Notes: generated by a model not told the origin, from the letters alone. 64,000 bases of DNA from an uncultured Maribacter sp. (GCF_947495965.1 NZ_CANMBB010000010.1:1-64000); one strand, 5' to 3'; numbered from the stretch's first letter, positions 19,146 to 31,953 are shown. Numbers and translations are program-made.

Positions 19146-22100
19146 TTAAAACTTTAAAGCTTCTTTACGAGCCATAATTTCATCGTACTCTTCTTTAGAT
19201 CCAACAATGATATTATCATAATCTCGCATTCCTGTTCCTGCAGGTATTTTATGACCTACAATTACATTTTCTTTCAATCCTTCTAAAGTATCTACTTTAC
19301 CACTTACAGCAGCTTCATTTAATACTTTAGTTGTTTCCTGGAAGGAAGCAGCCGATATAAATGATTTCGTCTGTAAAGATGCACGTGTAATACCTTGAAG
19401 TATTGGAGTTGCTGTAGCAGCTACTGCATCTCTTGCTTCAATTAAGTTTTTATCTTCTCTTCTTAAGATAGAATTTTCATCTCTAAGTTCTCTGGCAGTA
19501 ATAATTTGACCCGCTTTTATAGTGTCAGACTCTCCTGCATCAGTAATAACTTTTTTACCATATATTTCATCATTCTCAACAATAAAGTCTTGCTTGTGAA
19601 TTAATTGGTTTTCTAAGAAAATAGTATCCCCTGGATCAACAATACGCACTTTACGCATCATTTGTCTTACAACAACCTCAAAGTGTTTATCATTAATTTT
19701 CACCCCTTGTAAACGATATACTTCTTGTACTTCGTTAACTAAATATTGCTGTACAGCAGATGGGCCTTTAATTTTAAGAATATCTTCTGGAGTAATTGAA
19801 CCATCAGAAAGTGGCATACCAGCTCTTACATAATCATTTTCCTGAACTAAGATTTGATTAGAAAGTTTTACTAAATACTTCTTAACTTCTCCTAATTTAG
19901 ATTCAATAATTATCTCACGGTTACCTCTTTTAATTTTACCAAAAGAAACCACACCATCAATCTCAGATACAACTGCTGGGTTAGATGGGTTACGAGCTTC
20001 AAATAACTCAGTAACTCTTGGAAGACCACCTGTAATATCACCAGCTTTAGCAGATTTACGAGGAATCTTAACTAAAATTTGTCCTTCTTTAATCTTATCA
20101 TTATCATCTACCATTAAGTGAGAACCTACTGGTAAGTTATAAGAACGTAAAACTTCATCGCCATTCTTAATTAATAATGTTGGTATTAATTTTTTGTTTC
20201 TAGATTCAGAAATTACTTTCTCTTGGAAACCTGTTTGTTCATCAATTTCAACTTGATAAGTAACCCCTTGCTCAATATTCTCGTAAGAAATTTGACCTGG
20301 GAATTCAGAAACAATTACACCATTATATGGATCCCAAGAACAAACTACATCTTCTTTCGCAATTTTAGCTCCATTCTCAATAAATAATTGAGAACCATAA
20401 GGAATGTTATTTGTACTTAAAATAATTCCAGACTTAGGCTCTACAATTTTAATTTCTGATGTTCTAGATATTACAATTGTTGCTGGGTTCCCTTCAGAAT
20501 CCTCTCCAGTAACTGTTCTTAAATCTTCTATCTCTGCAACACCTCCAAATTTAGCGATAAGCTTGTTATCTTCAGAAATGTTACCTGCAATACCACCTAC
20601 GTGGAAAGTACGTAGTGTTAACTGTGTACCTGGTTCTCCAATAGATTGTGCCGCAACAACACCAACAGCCTCACCTCTTTGTACCATCTTATTTGTAGAT
20701 AAGTTTCTACCATAACATTTAGCACAAATACCTTTCTTAGCTTCACAAGTTAAAGCAGAACGTACTTCAACTTTTTCTATTGGTGATTCATTAATCTTCT
20801 TCGCATCAGATTCCATTATTTCCTGACCAGCAGTAAGTAATTGTTCTTCTGTTAAAGGATTATATACATCATGTAAAGAAACTCTACCTAAAATTCTAGC
20901 TCCTAAAGTTTCTACAACTTCTTCATTCTTTTTAAGTGCCTGTACTTCAACACCTCTTAATGTTCCACAATCTTCAATGTTAATAATAACATCTTGAGAA
21001 ACATCAACTAAACGACGTGTTAAGTAACCTGCATCAGCAGTTTTAAGTGCTGTATCGGCAAGACCTTTACGTGCACCGTGCGTAGAGATAAAGTATTCCA
21101 AAATGGAAAGACCTTCCTTAAAGTTAGAAAGAATCGGGTTTTCAATAATCTCTCCACCACCTGCAGTAGATTTTTTAGGTTTCGCCATTAATCCACGCAT
21201 ACCTGTTAACTGACGGATTTGCTCTTTAGAACCCCTCGCACCAGAATCAAGCATCATATATACCGAGTTAAATCCTTGCTGATCTTCTCTAATACGCTTC
21301 ATAGCTAACTCTGTTAACTGTGCATTGGTAGAAGTCCAAACATCAATAACCTGATTATAACGTTCGTTATTAGTAATAAGACCCATGTTATAATTTGCCA
21401 TAATGCCGTCTACTTGACCATTAGCATCTGCAATCATTTCATGTTTCTCTTTTGGTATAATAATATCACCTAAACTAAAAGATAATCCACCTCTAAAGGC
21501 ATAGTCATATCCTAAAGTCTTAATTCTATCTAAGAAATCTGCTGTTGTAGGAACATCCGTTACAGCTAAAATTCCACCAATAATATCTCTTAATGATTTC
21601 TTGTTTAAGACATCATTAATATATCCTGCTTGTTCAGGAACTCTCATATTAAACAATACTCTACCTACTGTTGTTGGTATAATCTTGTTTACTAATTCTC
21701 CTTCTTCATTAAAATCTTTAGCACGAACTTTAATTCCGGCATTAAGATTTACCATTCCTTCATTTAAAGCAATCTCTACTTCTTCATAAGAATAGAAAGT
21801 TAACCCTTCTCCCTTAATAGGAACTTCTGGTGTAGACTTTCTTTCCTTAGTCATATAGTAAAGACCTAAAACCATATCCTGAGAAGGTACAGTAATAGGA
21901 GAACCATTTGCTGGGTTCAAAATATTTTGAGAAGCTAACATTAATAGTTGTGCTTCTAAAATAGCCTCTGGCCCTAATGGTAAGTGAACCGCCATTTGAT
22001 CCCCATCAAAATCGGCGTTAAATGCCGTACAAGCTAATGGGTGTAAACGTATTGCCTTACCTTCAATTAATTTAGGTTGGAAAGATTGTATACCCAAACG

Positions 22101-23441
22101 GTGCAATGTAGGAGCACGGTTTAGTAATACTGGATGTCCTTTAAGAACATTTTCCAAGATATCCCAAACTACAGGTTCTTTTTTATCTATTATCTTCTTA
22201 GCAGATTTAACTGTTTTTACAATACCTCTTTCAATTAACTTACGAATTACAAAAGGCTTGTAAAGTTCCGCAGCCATATCTTTAGGAAGACCACATTCGT
22301 ATAATTTTAATTCTGGTCCTACAACAATTACAGAACGAGCAGAATAATCCACACGCTTACCAAGTAAGTTTTGACGGAAACGACCTTGCTTACCTTTCAA
22401 TGAATCTGAAAGTGATTTTAATGGTCTGTTAGATTCTGTTTTAACTGCAGAGGCTTTACGTGTGTTATCAAATAAAGAATCAACAGATTCTTGAAGCATA
22501 CGTTTCTCATTTCTAAGAATTACTTCTGGAGCTTTAATTTCCACTAAACGCTTTAAACGGTTATTACGGATAATAACTCTTCTATATAAATCATTTAAAT
22601 CTGAAGTAGCAAAACGACCACCATCTAATGGTACTAATGGACGTAATTCTGGCGGAATTACAGGGATTACTTTCATAATCATCCATTCTGGCCTGTTATC
22701 TCTATTTTCTTGAGATTCTCTTAAAGCCTCAACAACCTGAAGTCTTTTTAAAGCCTCGGTCTTTCTTTGCTTAGAAGTCTCTGTATTTGCTTTATGTCTT
22801 AACTCATAAGATAATTCCGTTAAGTCAATTCTTGCTAATAAATCTATAAGACACTCCGCTCCCATTTTAGCGATAAACTTATTTGGGTCAGAATCTTCTA
22901 AATATTGATTTTCTTGCGGTAATTCCTCCGCAATATTTAAATACTCCTCTTCTGTTAAGAAATCCATTTTCTTAACTTCTTCGCCTTCTGGACCTTTAGC
23001 AATACCTGGTTGTATAACCACGTAACGCTCGTAATAGATAATCATATCTAATTTCTTAGATGGTAATCCAAGAAGGTATCCAATCTTATTAGGTAAAGAA
23101 CGGAAATACCAGATATGCGCTACAGGAACCACCAAATTAATGTGCCCTACTCTATCTCTACGTACTTTTTTCTCTGTTACTTCTACCCCACAACGGTCAC
23201 AAACAATACCACGATAACGGATTCTTTTATATTTACCACAAGCACACTCATAATCCTTAACAGGACCAAAAATACGCTCACAGAAAAGACCATCTCTCTC
23301 TGGTTTGTGCGTTCTATAGTTAATAGTTTCAGGCTTTAAAACCTCACCTTTAGATTCTCCTAAAATTGCTTCAGGAGATGCTAATCCGATGGAAATTTTA
23401 TTAAACCTTTTTATTGGGTTATTATCTTTTATTCTAGCCAT
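19146..23441 (-). CDS. rpoC: DNA-directed RNA polymerase beta' subunit
   Basis: A 1431-aa catalytic subunit of RNA polymerase. Visible landmarks are the N-terminal zinc site ([20 protein letters not shown]), the rudder/lid region with [18 protein letters not shown], the active-site magnesium loop NADFDGDQM, the bridge-helix/trigger-loop region ([18 protein letters not shown]), and the second zinc site ([15 protein letters not shown]). Length and order are typical of Bacteroidota beta'. It lies 58 nt behind rpoB and ends the operon with a strong terminator. Confidence 0.98.
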   Translation of the reverse strand: MARIKDNNPIKRFNKISIGLASPEAILGESKGEVLKPETINYRTHKPERDGLFCERIFGPVKDYECACGKYKRIRYRGIVCDRCGVEVTEKKVRRDRVGHINLVVPVAHIWYFRSLPNKIGYLLGLPSKKLDMIIYYERYVVIQPGIAKGPEGEEVKKMDFLTEEEYLNIAEELPQENQYLEDSDPNKFIAKMGAECLIDLLARIDLTELSYELRHKANTETSKQRKTEALKRLQVVEALRESQENRDNRPEWMIMKVIPVIPPELRPLVPLDGGRFATSDLNDLYRRVIIRNNRLKRLVEIKAPEVILRNEKRMLQESVDSLFDNTRKASAVKTESNRPLKSLSDSLKGKQGRFRQNLLGKRVDYSARSVIVVGPELKLYECGLPKDMAAELYKPFVIRKLIERGIVKTVKSAKKIIDKKEPVVWDILENVLKGHPVLLNRAPTLHRLGIQSFQPKLIEGKAIRLHPLACTAFNADFDGDQMAVHLPLGPEAILEAQLLMLASQNILNPANGSPITVPSQDMVLGLYYMTKERKSTPEVPIKGEGLTFYSYEEVEIALNEGMVNLNAGIKVRAKDFNEEGELVNKIIPTTVGRVLFNMRVPEQAGYINDVLNKKSLRDIIGGILAVTDVPTTADFLDRIKTLGYDYAFRGGLSFSLGDIIIPKEKHEMIADANGQVDGIMANYNMGLITNNERYNQVIDVWTSTNAQLTELAMKRIREDQQGFNSVYMMLDSGARGSKEQIRQLTGMRGLMAKPKKSTAGGGEIIENPILSNFKEGLSILEYFISTHGARKGLADTALKTADAGYLTRRLVDVSQDVIINIEDCGTLRGVEVQALKKNEEVVETLGARILGRVSLHDVYNPLTEEQLLTAGQEIMESDAKKINESPIEKVEVRSALTCEAKKGICAKCYGRNLSTNKMVQRGEAVGVVAAQSIGEPGTQLTLRTFHVGGIAGNISEDNKLIAKFGGVAEIEDLRTVTGEDSEGNPATIVISRTSEIKIVEPKSGIILSTNNIPYGSQLFIENGAKIAKEDVVCSWDPYNGVIVSEFPGQISYENIEQGVTYQVEIDEQTGFQEKVISESRNKKLIPTLLIKNGDEVLRSYNLPVGSHLMVDDNDKIKEGQILVKIPRKSAKAGDITGGLPRVTELFEARNPSNPAVVSEIDGVVSFGKIKRGNREIIIESKLGEVKKYLVKLSNQILVQENDYVRAGMPLSDGSITPEDILKIKGPSAVQQYLVNEVQEVYRLQGVKINDKHFEVVVRQMMRKVRIVDPGDTIFLENQLIHKQDFIVENDEIYGKKVITDAGESDTIKAGQIITARELRDENSILRREDKNLIEARDAVAATATPILQGITRASLQTKSFISAASFQETTKVLNEAAVSGKVDTLEGLKENVIVGHKIPAGTGMRDYDNIIVGSKEEYDEIMARKEALKF

Positions 23442-23499
23442 AATGTAATGGTGATACTAAATTAACAATGTGTTCTTAAATCGTTTTATCGATTTTTAC

Positions 23500-26400
23500 T
23501 TATTCCTCTAATCTAATGTCTAAACCTAAACCTTTAAGTTCATGCATTAATACGTTAAAAGATTCTGGTAAACCAGGTTCTGGCATTGTTTCGCCTTTTA
23601 CAATAGATTCATATGTTTTTGCTCTACCTATAACGTCATCAGACTTAACAGTCAATATCTCACGTAATGTTGCAGATGCTCCATATGCCTCTAGTGCCCA
23701 TACTTCCATTTCTCCAAAACGCTGACCACCAAATTGTGCTTTACCACCTAATGGTTGTTGCGTAATTAAAGAGTAAGGTCCTATAGAACGAGCGTGCATT
23801 TTATCATCTACCATATGTCCTAATTTTAACATATAGATTACACCTACTGTTGCTGGTTGATCAAAACGCTGACCAGTACCACCATCATAAAGGTAAGTAT
23901 GTCCAAATCTTGGAATACCTGCTTCATCAGTATATGCATTAATTTGATCTAAAGTAGCTCCATCAAAAATAGGAGTTCCAAACTTTTTACCAAGTTTAAG
24001 ACCTGCCCAACCTAATACAGTCTCATAAATTTGACCAATGTTCATACGAGAAGGTACCCCTAATGGATTTAGTACAATATCTACTGGCGTTCCATCTTCT
24101 AAGAACGGCATATCTTCATGACGTACTATACGAGAAACAATACCTTTGTTTCCGTGACGACCCGCCATTTTATCACCAACTTTTAATTTACGTTTTTTAG
24201 CAACATAAACTTTAGCTAATTTGATAATACCTGCTGGCAATTCATCCCCTACAGATATAGTAAATTTATCTCTTCTTAGGTTACCCTGAAGATCGTTTAA
24301 CTTAATCTTGTAGTTATGTAATAAATCTGCTAATTGTGCATTTGTATCTTTATCTGTAGTCCAACTTCCACCAACTAAGTGTGCAAAATCATCTACAGCA
24401 TTTAACATCTTCATGGTGTACTTTTTACCTTTTGGTAAAACCTCTTCCCCTAAATCGTTTAATACTCCTTGTGATGTTTTTCCATTAACTATGATAAATA
24501 ATTTTTCAATTAAGATATCTTTTAGTTGTTGAAACTTTACTTCGTATTCTAATTCTAATTTAGAAATTGCTTCTTTATCTTCAGATCGCTTACGCTTATC
24601 TTTTATAGATCTAGAGAATAATTTCTTTTCAATTACAACACCTCTTAAAGATGGCGAAGCTTTTAAGGAAGCATCTTTTACATCTCCAGCTTTATCACCA
24701 AAAATAGCACGTAATAATTTTTCTTCTGGAGTTGGATCAGATTCTCCTTTTGGTGTAATCTTACCAATAAGAATATCACCAGGTTTAACCTCTGCTCCAA
24801 TACGAATCATCCCATTTTCATCCAAATCTTTTGTTGCTTCTTCCGAAACATTTGGAATATCATGTGTTAATTCTTCAGCCCCTAATTTTGTATCACGAAC
24901 ATCTAAAGAATACTCATCTACATGTATAGATGTAAATACATCTTCACGTACAACTTTTTCAGAAATTACAATTGCATCCTCAAAGTTATATCCTTTCCAA
25001 GGCATAAATGCTACCACTAAGTTTCTACCTAATGCTAATTCTCCCTTTTCAGTTGCGTATCCTTCACAAAGAACTTGTCCTTTTTTAACTCTGTCCCCTT
25101 TTTGAACAATAGGTTTAAGATTTATACTTGTTCCTTGGTTTGTTTTTCTAAACTTAACTAATTTGTACGTCTTAGAATCCTCTTCAAAACTAACTAGTCT
25201 CTCGTCATCTGTACGATCATACTTTACAGTAATTTTTTGAGAATCTACATACTCAACAACACCCTCTCCTTCAGCATTTATTAATACTCTAGAATCTGAT
25301 GCAACTTGACGCTCTAAACCAGTACCTACAATCGGAGATTGTGGTTTTAATAATGGTACTGCCTGACGCATCATGTTAGATCCCATCAATGCACGGTTGG
25401 CATCATCATGCTCTAAGAATGGAATTAATGATGCAGATATAGATGCAATTTGATTTGGAGCAACATCCGTGTATTGTATTTCTGATGGATCTACAACTGG
25501 GAAATCTCCTTCTTCTCTTGCAATTACTTTTTCTGTATCTATTGTACCATCTTCTTTTAAAGGAATATTTGCTTGTGCAATTTTCATTCCTTCTTCCTCT
25601 TCTGCACTTAAGTATCTAAACTCTTCAATATCAACTTTAGAATCTGTTACCTTACGGTATGGTGTTTCTAAGAATCCCATTGGGTTAACTTTTGCAAAAA
25701 CTGCTAAAGAAGATATAAGACCAATGTTTGGTCCTTCTGGTGTTTCAATAGGACATAATCTTCCGTAGTGCGTATAGTGAACATCACGCACTTCGAAACC
25801 TGCTCTTTCTCTAGATAAACCTCCAGGCCCAAGTGCAGATAATCTACGCTTGTGCGTAATCTCTGCTAATGGATTTGTTTGGTCCATAAACTGAGATAAC
25901 TGGTTAGTTCCAAAGAACGAGTTAATTACAGAAGATAATGTTTTAGCATTAATTAAGTCAATTGGTGTAAAAACTTCATTATCACGAACGTTCATACGCT
26001 CACGAATAGTTCTAGCCATACGAGCTAAACCTACACCAAATTGAGAAGATAATTGTTCTCCTACTGTACGTACACGACGGTTAGATAAGTGATCAATATC
26101 ATCAATCTCTGCTTTTGAGTTAATTAACTCAATTAAATATTTAATAATAGTTATTATATCTTCTTTGGTTAAGACTTGCTTATCCATTCCAATATCTAAC
26201 TGTAATTTTTTATTCATTCTATAACGACCAACTTCACCTAAGTTATAACGTTGATCAGAAAAGAATAATTTATCAATTATACCTCTTGCAGTTTCTTCAT
26301 CTGGCGGTTCTGCATTACGTAATTGACGGTATATATGCTCAACAGCTTCTTTTTCAGAGTTTGTTGGATCTTTCTGTAGTGTGTTATGAATAATTGCATA

Positions 26401-27309
26401 ATCAGACTGCGCATTATTTTCTTTATGTAATAATACCGTCTTAACATCAGCATCCATAATTTCTTGAATATGATCTTTTTCAAGAATAGTGTCACGATCT
26501 AAAACAATTTCGTTTCTTTCAATAGATACAACTTCACCTGTATCTTCGTCAACAAAATCTTCATGCCAAGTGTTCAACACTCTAGCCGCAAGTTTACGAC
26601 CTAATACTTTCTTTAAACCTGCTGTAGAAACTTTTACTTCCTCAGAAAGGTCAAAAATTTCTAAAATATCTTTATCTCTTTCAAAACCAATTGCTCTAAA
26701 TAAAGTAGTAACAGGTAATTTTTTCTTTCTATCAATATATGCGTACATAACGCCATTGATATCTGTAGCAAATTCTATCCAAGAACCTTTAAAAGGAATT
26801 ACTCTTGCAGAATAAAGCTTTGTTCCATTTGCGTGAAAAGATTGCCCAAAGAATACCCCTGGAGAACGGTGTAATTGAGATACTACAACTCTTTCTGCAC
26901 CATTTATAACAAATGTACCACTAGGCGTCATATAAGGTATAGTACCTAGATAAACATCCTGTACAATTGTTTCAAAATCCTCATGTTCTGGATCTGTACA
27001 ATATAATTTAAGTCTAGCCTTTAAAGGCACACTGTAAGTAAGTCCACGCTCAATACATTCTTGAATTGAATATCTAGGTGGATCTATAAAATAATCTAAA
27101 AATTCCAATACAAACTGATTTCTAGTATCAGTTATTGGAAAGTTTTCCATGAAGGTATTGTATAATCCTTCATCTCCTCTTTGATCAGATTTAGTTTCAA
27201 GTTGAAAGAAATCTTGAAATGATTTAATCTGAATATCCAAAAAATCTGGATATTCCGGAGTGTTCTTAGCGGATGCAAAATTAATTCTCTGAGTCTGATT
27301 TTTGAACAT
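23500..27309 (-). CDS. rpoB: DNA-directed RNA polymerase beta subunit
   Basis: A 1269-aa protein with all classic beta-subunit regions, ending in [16 protein letters not shown]. The rifampicin pocket reads [29 protein letters not shown], which has the residues usual for sensitive polymerases, so no resistance substitution is evident. The nucleic-acid-binding motif [17 protein letters not shown] is present. It is separated from rplL by 133 nt that hold an attenuator-like hairpin, and it is followed by rpoC, as in most bacteria. Confidence 0.98.
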   Translation of the reverse strand: MFKNQTQRINFASAKNTPEYPDFLDIQIKSFQDFFQLETKSDQRGDEGLYNTFMENFPITDTRNQFVLEFLDYFIDPPRYSIQECIERGLTYSVPLKARLKLYCTDPEHEDFETIVQDVYLGTIPYMTPSGTFVINGAERVVVSQLHRSPGVFFGQSFHANGTKLYSARVIPFKGSWIEFATDINGVMYAYIDRKKKLPVTTLFRAIGFERDKDILEIFDLSEEVKVSTAGLKKVLGRKLAARVLNTWHEDFVDEDTGEVVSIERNEIVLDRDTILEKDHIQEIMDADVKTVLLHKENNAQSDYAIIHNTLQKDPTNSEKEAVEHIYRQLRNAEPPDEETARGIIDKLFFSDQRYNLGEVGRYRMNKKLQLDIGMDKQVLTKEDIITIIKYLIELINSKAEIDDIDHLSNRRVRTVGEQLSSQFGVGLARMARTIRERMNVRDNEVFTPIDLINAKTLSSVINSFFGTNQLSQFMDQTNPLAEITHKRRLSALGPGGLSRERAGFEVRDVHYTHYGRLCPIETPEGPNIGLISSLAVFAKVNPMGFLETPYRKVTDSKVDIEEFRYLSAEEEEGMKIAQANIPLKEDGTIDTEKVIAREEGDFPVVDPSEIQYTDVAPNQIASISASLIPFLEHDDANRALMGSNMMRQAVPLLKPQSPIVGTGLERQVASDSRVLINAEGEGVVEYVDSQKITVKYDRTDDERLVSFEEDSKTYKLVKFRKTNQGTSINLKPIVQKGDRVKKGQVLCEGYATEKGELALGRNLVVAFMPWKGYNFEDAIVISEKVVREDVFTSIHVDEYSLDVRDTKLGAEELTHDIPNVSEEATKDLDENGMIRIGAEVKPGDILIGKITPKGESDPTPEEKLLRAIFGDKAGDVKDASLKASPSLRGVVIEKKLFSRSIKDKRKRSEDKEAISKLELEYEVKFQQLKDILIEKLFIIVNGKTSQGVLNDLGEEVLPKGKKYTMKMLNAVDDFAHLVGGSWTTDKDTNAQLADLLHNYKIKLNDLQGNLRRDKFTISVGDELPAGIIKLAKVYVAKKRKLKVGDKMAGRHGNKGIVSRIVRHEDMPFLEDGTPVDIVLNPLGVPSRMNIGQIYETVLGWAGLKLGKKFGTPIFDGATLDQINAYTDEAGIPRFGHTYLYDGGTGQRFDQPATVGVIYMLKLGHMVDDKMHARSIGPYSLITQQPLGGKAQFGGQRFGEMEVWALEAYGASATLREILTVKSDDVIGRAKTYESIVKGETMPEPGLPESFNVLMHELKGLGLDIRLEE

Positions 27310-27379
27310 CTATGGACAGTATTTTGATCGTGAATACTAAATGGGTTGTATATTTCTTAATATACATAATATATAAAAA

Positions 27380-27419
27380 GGCTTAGGTCTAAGCGCAAAT
27401 TTGCGAAAAGACCTAAACC
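27380..27419 (-). terminator. Attenuator-like hairpin between rplL and rpoB
   Basis: On the minus strand the arms AGACCTAA... and TTAGGTCT enclose a self-complementary core CGCAAATTTGCG, and the structure is followed by TTTTTATATA. It has the form of an intrinsic terminator but lies inside the operon, where partial termination would lower rpoBC relative to rplJL. Confidence 0.7.
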
Positions 27420-27442
27420 ATAAGTGCTATATGTTGTTGCTA

Positions 27443-27820
27443 TTACTTAAGCTCAACTTCTGCTCCAGCTTCTTCTAATGAATTCTTAATTCCTTCAGCT
27501 TCGTCTTTAGAGATACCTTCTTTGATTGCTTTTGGTGCGCTATCAACGATGTCTTTAGCATCTTTTAACCCTAAACCAGTTAATTCTTTAACTAATTTTA
27601 CAACTGCTAATTTAGAAGCACCAGCTGCTTTTAATATTACATCAAATTCTGATTTTTCTTCAGCAGCTTCTCCACCACCAGCAGCACCGCCAGCAGCAAC
27701 AGCAACTGCAGCAGCTGCAGGCTCTATACCGTATTCATCTTTTAATATATCAGCTAATTCGTTTACTTCTTTTACAGTAAGATTAACTAATTGTTCTGCG
27801 AAATCTTTTAAATCTGCCAT
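27443..27820 (-). CDS. rplL: 50S ribosomal protein L7/L12
   Basis: A 125-aa stalk protein that recruits translation factors. It has an N-terminal dimerisation helix ([29 protein letters not shown]), an Ala/Gly-rich hinge ([21 protein letters not shown]), and the conserved C-terminal domain ([42 protein letters not shown]). It lies 50 nt behind rplJ; a hairpin after it separates it from rpoB. Confidence 0.98.
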   Translation of the reverse strand: MADLKDFAEQLVNLTVKEVNELADILKDEYGIEPAAAAVAVAAGGAAGGGEAAEEKSEFDVILKAAGASKLAVVKLVKELTGLGLKDAKDIVDSAPKAIKEGISKDEAEGIKNSLEEAGAEVELK

Positions 27821-27870
27821 TTTTACTATCGTTTAATAAATTTTTAAAATATAATTGTTTTTAGTGCGTA

Positions 27871-28386
27871 CTATTTCTCTGATAATGTTTTAAGGATTCC
27901 AGATAGTTTACTACCACCTGATTTAAGTCCAGAAATAACATTCTTAGCAGGAGATTGTAATAATCCAATAATTTCACCAATCATTTCTTCTTTAGACTTA
28001 ATGCTAACTAAAGCATCCAAATTCTCATCACCAATATAAACTGCTTCTTCTACGAATGCTCCTTTTAATAAAGGCTTATCAGATTTTTTTCTGAAATTCT
28101 TTATTAATTTTGCAGGTGCATTTCCAACTTCAGAGAACATTAAAGAAGTATTCCCTTTAAGTACTTCAGGAAGTTCTCCAAATTCTCTATCAGAAGCCTC
28201 CATTGCTTTTGCAAGCAATGTATTTTTAACTACCGCAAGTCTAATATCTGCCTTGAAACATGCTCTTCTTAAATCCGAAGTAGTAACTGCATCAAGACCA
28301 GAGATATCTGCTAAATAAATAGTAGAACTATCTCCTAACTGCGTAGTCAAATCTTGTATAACGTTTGCTTTTTCTTCTCTTGTCAT
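27871..28386 (-). CDS. rplJ: 50S ribosomal protein L10
   Basis: A 171-aa protein that anchors L7/L12 dimers on the ribosome. It shows the L10 N-terminal domain (MTREEKANVIQDLTTQLGDSSTIYLADISGLDA, RLAVVKNTLLAKAM) and a C-terminal helix for L7/L12 binding. It lies 26 nt behind rplA, so there is too little room for a long L10 leader of the kind found in some other bacteria directly upstream of it. It belongs to the tuf-rpoC block. Confidence 0.97.
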   Translation of the reverse strand: MTREEKANVIQDLTTQLGDSSTIYLADISGLDAVTTSDLRRACFKADIRLAVVKNTLLAKAMEASDREFGELPEVLKGNTSLMFSEVGNAPAKLIKNFRKKSDKPLLKGAFVEEAVYIGDENLDALVSIKSKEEMIGEIIGLLQSPAKNVISGLKSGGSKLSGILKTLSEK

Positions 28387-28412
28387 AATTAAATTTTTAA
28401 ACTACCAGTTAA

Positions 28413-29102
28413 TTAAACTGTTTTTGGATCTAATTGAACACTAGGACTCATTGTACTAGACATGAATATTGATTTAATATACACCCCTTTAGAAGCCGTT
28501 GGTTTCAATTTATTTAAAGTATCTAATAACTCTTTACAGTTTCCTGCAATTTTATCAGCAGAGAAAGACGCCTTTCCAATTGCCGTATGCACGATACCAG
28601 TCTTATCAACTTTAAAATCTATTTTACCTGCTTTTACTTCCGTAACTGCTTTAGCCACATCCATAGTAACAGTACCTGTTTTTGGGTTAGGCATTAAACC
28701 TCTTGGACCTAATACTCGTCCTAAAGGGCCTAATTTTCCCATTACGCTTGGCATTGTGATAATTACATCAACATCTGTCCAACCCGCTTTTATCTTTGTC
28801 AAATACTCATCTAATCCAACATAATCCGCACCAGCTGCTGTAGCTTCCGCTTCTTTATCCGGAGTAACCAAAGCCAAAACTTTTACATCCTTACCTGTTC
28901 CATGTGGAAGTGTAACAACCCCACGTACCATTTGATTTGCTTTTCTTGGATCTACACCCAAACGAACAGCTAAATCTATAGATGCATCAAATTTTGTATT
29001 GGTAATTTCTTTTACTAAAGCAGACGCCTCATCAACAGAATAAAGTTTATCTTTTTCTATTTTAGCACGAGCCTCCTTTTGGTTCTTTGTTAACTTTGCC
29101 AT
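28413..29102 (-). CDS. rplA: 50S ribosomal protein L1
   Basis: A 229-aa protein of the L1 stalk, which moves deacylated tRNA out of the E site. Typical motifs are [38 protein letters not shown] and [25 protein letters not shown]. In many bacteria L1 also represses the rplKA transcript; no obvious L1-binding hairpin was identified here by eye. The gene lies 19 nt behind rplK. Confidence 0.98.
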   Translation of the reverse strand: MAKLTKNQKEARAKIEKDKLYSVDEASALVKEITNTKFDASIDLAVRLGVDPRKANQMVRGVVTLPHGTGKDVKVLALVTPDKEAEATAAGADYVGLDEYLTKIKAGWTDVDVIITMPSVMGKLGPLGRVLGPRGLMPNPKTGTVTMDVAKAVTEVKAGKIDFKVDKTGIVHTAIGKASFSADKIAGNCKELLDTLNKLKPTASKGVYIKSIFMSSTMSPSVQLDPKTV

Positions 29103-29121
29103 TTAAATTGCTTTTAAGATT

Positions 29122-29559
29122 TTAAAAAGGTCTTTTACCTGCAACTTTTAAACCCATAGATCTTGCTGTTCCTGCGATCATGCTCATTGCTGATTCTACA
29201 GTAAATGCATTTAAATCTACCATTTTGTCTTCGGCTATTGCCTTAACCTGGTCCCAAGTTACATTACCTGATTTTACTCTGTTAGGTTCGCCAGATCCTT
29301 TTTTAATCTTAGCTGCTTCCAATAGCTGAACTGCCGCTGGTGGTGTTTTTACAATAAAATCAAACGATTTATCTTTGTATACGGTGATAACAACTGGTAA
29401 AACTTTACCTGGTTTATCCTGTGTACGAGCATTAAACTGCTTACAGAATTCCATAATGTTAACACCGGCAGCACCTAAGGCGGGTCCAACCGGTGGCGAT
29501 GGATTCGCTGCACCTCCCCTAACTTGTAGTTTAACTACTTTACCTACTTCTTTTGCCAT
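29122..29559 (-). CDS. rplK: 50S ribosomal protein L11
   Basis: A 145-aa protein of the GTPase-associated centre. Its N-terminal proline-rich stretch ([39 protein letters not shown]) and C-terminal RNA-binding domain ([40 protein letters not shown]) are both standard. It follows nusG by 67 nt and precedes rplA. Confidence 0.98.
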   Translation of the reverse strand: MAKEVGKVVKLQVRGGAANPSPPVGPALGAAGVNIMEFCKQFNARTQDKPGKVLPVVITVYKDKSFDFIVKTPPAAVQLLEAAKIKKGSGEPNRVKSGNVTWDQVKAIAEDKMVDLNAFTVESAMSMIAGTARSMGLKVAGKRPF

Positions 29560-29626
29560 TGTTTTTAATTAAATTGAAAGTGTACCAGTGGAAGCGATAC
29601 AACTTTTAAATATGTAACAAATTATA

Positions 29627-30178
29627 TTAAATTTTCTCTACTTGCATGTAACTTAGTTCTAATGGTGTTTTTCTTCCGAAAATCTTAACCATTACCTCAA
29701 GTTTACGTTTTTCCTCATTAATTTTTTCAACAGTACCGTTAAAACCATTAAAAGGACCATCTATTACTTTCACAGTTTCCCCAAAAACAAAAGGTATTGC
29801 AACGCTATCTGTATTCACAGTTAACTCATCTACTTTACCTAACATTCTATTCACTTCAGATTTTCTAAGCGGAACAGGATCCCCTCCTTTAGTTTCCCCT
29901 AAAAAACCAATAACATTTGTAATAGACCTAATAATATGAATCATCTCTCCACCTAAATTAGCTTTGATCATGATGTAACCAGGAAAATAAACTCTTTCCT
30001 TATTAATTTTTTTTCCGTTTCTAATCTGAATAACTTTCTCTGTTGGAACTAAAACATCTTCTAAATAATCAGAAAAACCTAAACGAGCAACCTCGCTTTC
30101 GATATACCCTTTTATTTTATGCTCTTGCCCACTAACAGCTCTTACCACATACCACTTCTTCTCTAAAACTTCAGACAT
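29627..30178 (-). CDS. nusG: Transcription termination/antitermination protein NusG
   Basis: A 183-aa two-domain factor: an NGN domain that binds the RNA polymerase clamp (KKWYVVRAVSGQEHKIKGYIESEV ... YFPGYIMIKANLGGEMIHIIRSITNVIGFLG) and a C-terminal KOW domain (FVFGETVKVIDGPFNGFNGTVEKINEEKRKLEVMVKIFGRKTPLELSYMQVEKI). The KOW domain links polymerase to Rho or to ribosomal protein S10. It starts 8 nt behind secE, as usual in this gene order. Confidence 0.98.
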   Translation of the reverse strand: MSEVLEKKWYVVRAVSGQEHKIKGYIESEVARLGFSDYLEDVLVPTEKVIQIRNGKKINKERVYFPGYIMIKANLGGEMIHIIRSITNVIGFLGETKGGDPVPLRKSEVNRMLGKVDELTVNTDSVAIPFVFGETVKVIDGPFNGFNGTVEKINEEKRKLEVMVKIFGRKTPLELSYMQVEKI

Positions 30179-30186
30179 GTTTGAGC

Positions 30187-30375
30187 TTAGTTTAAAACAT
30201 TATTAAAATACAACTGAACCAACTTACTTAAAGCAGAGTCTACACCCCAAGTAGCTAATGCGAACAAAATTGAAAACACCGCAACTACCACCATAAGGTT
30301 TGATGACTCCGAACGCGGAGGCAGTGTGACATTATTTTTTAGCTCCTCAATAGACTCTTTTATGTATGACAACAT
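30187..30375 (-). CDS. secE: Preprotein translocase subunit SecE
   Basis: A 62-aa protein of the minimal SecE type. It has an amphipathic N-terminal helix (YIKESIEELKNNVTLPPRSESSN) and one transmembrane helix (LMVVVAVFSILFALATWGVDSALSKLVQLYF). It clamps SecY in the SecYEG channel that exports the many signal-peptide proteins seen in this window. It sits between tRNA-Trp and nusG, the common position. Confidence 0.95.
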   Translation of the reverse strand: MLSYIKESIEELKNNVTLPPRSESSNLMVVVAVFSILFALATWGVDSALSKLVQLYFNNVLN

Positions 30376-30438
30376 AGCTATATTATTTTTTCAGTTTGAT
30401 TAGAAAAAAAAGAAACAAATATTTCTTTTTACAATTTG

Positions 30439-30511
30439 CACGGCAGGAGAGACTCGAACTCCCGACACCTGGTTTTGGAGACCAGTGCTCTACCAACTGA
30501 GCTACAACCGT
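30439..30511 (-). tRNA. trnW: tRNA-Trp (anticodon CCA)
   Basis: A full cloverleaf can be drawn: D arm GCTCAGTTGGTAGAGC, anticodon stem CTGGT/ACCAG with loop CTCCAAA, T arm GGGAG-TTCGAGT-CTCTC. The acceptor stem has one T-T mismatch at position 6-67. No CCA is encoded. It lies between tuf and secE. Confidence 0.95.
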
Positions 30512-30527
30512 GTGTATTTTACACTGA

Positions 30528-30554
30528 AAGGTATCCGCCAATGGCGGACACCTT
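30528..30554 (-). other. Hairpin between tuf and tRNA-Trp
   Basis: The arms AAGGTATCCGCC and GGCGGACACCTT form a 12-bp stem with one mismatch and a 3-nt loop. No T run follows, so it looks more like an RNA-processing or 3'-end-stabilising structure than a terminator. Confidence 0.65.
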
Positions 30555-30577
30555 ATAATGTAAAACTATAAATTATT

Positions 30578-31765
30578 TTAATCTAAAATCTTAGTAACCT
30601 GACCAGCTCCTACTGTTCTACCACCCTCACGGATTGCAAAACGTAATCCCATACTTAATGCGATTGGAGACAATAACTCAACTGTAATAGTAAGGTTATC
30701 ACCAGGCATAACCATCTCAACCCCAGAAGGAAGATTAATTGTACCTGTTACATCCGTTGTTCTTACGTAGAACTGAGGACGATAGTTATTATGGAATGGT
30801 GTATGACGACCACCCTCTTCTTTTTTAAGGATATAAACCTCAGCCTCGAATTTAGCGTGTGGAGTTACAGAACCTGGCTTACAGATTACCATACCTCTAC
30901 TAATTTGAGTTTTCTCAATACCTCTTAATAAGATACCAACATTATCACCAGCTTCACCTCTATCTAATATCTTACGGAACATTTCAACACCAGTAATAGT
31001 AGAAGCTAATTTCTCAGCACCCATACCAATAATATCCACTGCATCTCCTGTATTAGCAATACCAGTTTCAATACGACCTGTAGCAACAGTTCCACGACCA
31101 GTAATTGTAAATACATCTTCAATTGGCATTAAGAAATCTTTATCAACATCTCTCTTTGGTAATTCAATCCAAGCATCAACCTCTTCCATTAATTTCATCA
31201 CTGTATCCACCCACTTTTGCTCACCATTAAGTGCACCTAAAGCAGAACCAGCAACAACAGGTCCATTATCACCATCATACTCATAGAAAGAAAGTAATTC
31301 TCTTACTTCCATCTCAACAAGCTCTAAAAGCTCCTCATCATCAACCATATCCACTTTATTCATGAATACAACTATTCTTGGAATACCTACCTGACGCCCT
31401 AATAAGATATGCTCACGTGTTTGTGGCATTGGACCATCTGTAGCAGCAACAACCAATATAGCACCATCCATTTGAGCAGCACCAGTTACCATGTTCTTCA
31501 CATAATCGGCGTGACCAGGACAATCTACGTGTGCGTAGTGACGATTTGCAGTAGCATATTCTACGTGCGATGTATTAATTGTAATACCTCTTTCCTTTTC
31601 TTCAGGAGCGTTATCGATAGAATCGAAACTTCTTAATTCAGAAAGACCTGCATTTGCCAATACCGTAGTAATAGCAGCAGTTAATGTAGTTTTACCGTGA
31701 TCTACGTGTCCAATAGTACCTATATTTAAGTGCGGTTTGGAACGATCAAAAGTTTCCTTTGCCAT
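30578..31765 (-). CDS. tuf: Elongation factor Tu
   Basis: A 395-aa GTPase that delivers aminoacyl-tRNA to the ribosome. The G motifs [24 protein letters not shown] and NKVDMVDD are intact, as is the switch I region ([16 protein letters not shown]). Domains 2 and 3 are complete and end with [15 protein letters not shown]. It lies within a tRNA cluster (tRNA-Thr(GGT) 57 nt upstream, tRNA-Trp 66 nt downstream), and probably shares its transcript. Confidence 0.98.
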   Translation of the reverse strand: MAKETFDRSKPHLNIGTIGHVDHGKTTLTAAITTVLANAGLSELRSFDSIDNAPEEKERGITINTSHVEYATANRHYAHVDCPGHADYVKNMVTGAAQMDGAILVVAATDGPMPQTREHILLGRQVGIPRIVVFMNKVDMVDDEELLELVEMEVRELLSFYEYDGDNGPVVAGSALGALNGEQKWVDTVMKLMEEVDAWIELPKRDVDKDFLMPIEDVFTITGRGTVATGRIETGIANTGDAVDIIGMGAEKLASTITGVEMFRKILDRGEAGDNVGILLRGIEKTQISRGMVICKPGSVTPHAKFEAEVYILKKEEGGRHTPFHNNYRPQFYVRTTDVTGTINLPSGVEMVMPGDNLTITVELLSPIALSMGLRFAIREGGRTVGAGQVTKILD

Positions 31766-31822
31766 GTTTAATGAATTTTAATCTTTAGTTTATATTAGTG
31801 TACAAATTTTATCTTCAAAATG

Positions 31823-31894
31823 AGCCAATGACGAGATTTGAACTCGTGACCTCTTCCTTACCAAGGAAACGCTCTACCCCTGAGCTACACCGGC
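31823..31894 (-). tRNA. trnT: tRNA-Thr (anticodon GGT)
   Basis: Cloverleaf with acceptor GCCGGTG/CATTGGC, anticodon stem TTTCC/GGAAG and loop TTGGTAA. It lies directly upstream of tuf. Confidence 0.95.
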
Positions 31895-31953
31895 GTAAAG
31901 TGCTCAATTTAACACCTTAAACAACCAAAGCCCATTAAAGGTGTTTATTACAC

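Noticed and set aside
23500-27309. Possible rifampicin-resistance change in rpoB
   Set aside because: The residues of the pocket ([28 protein letters not shown]) are those of the normal sensitive type, apart from ordinary phylum differences.
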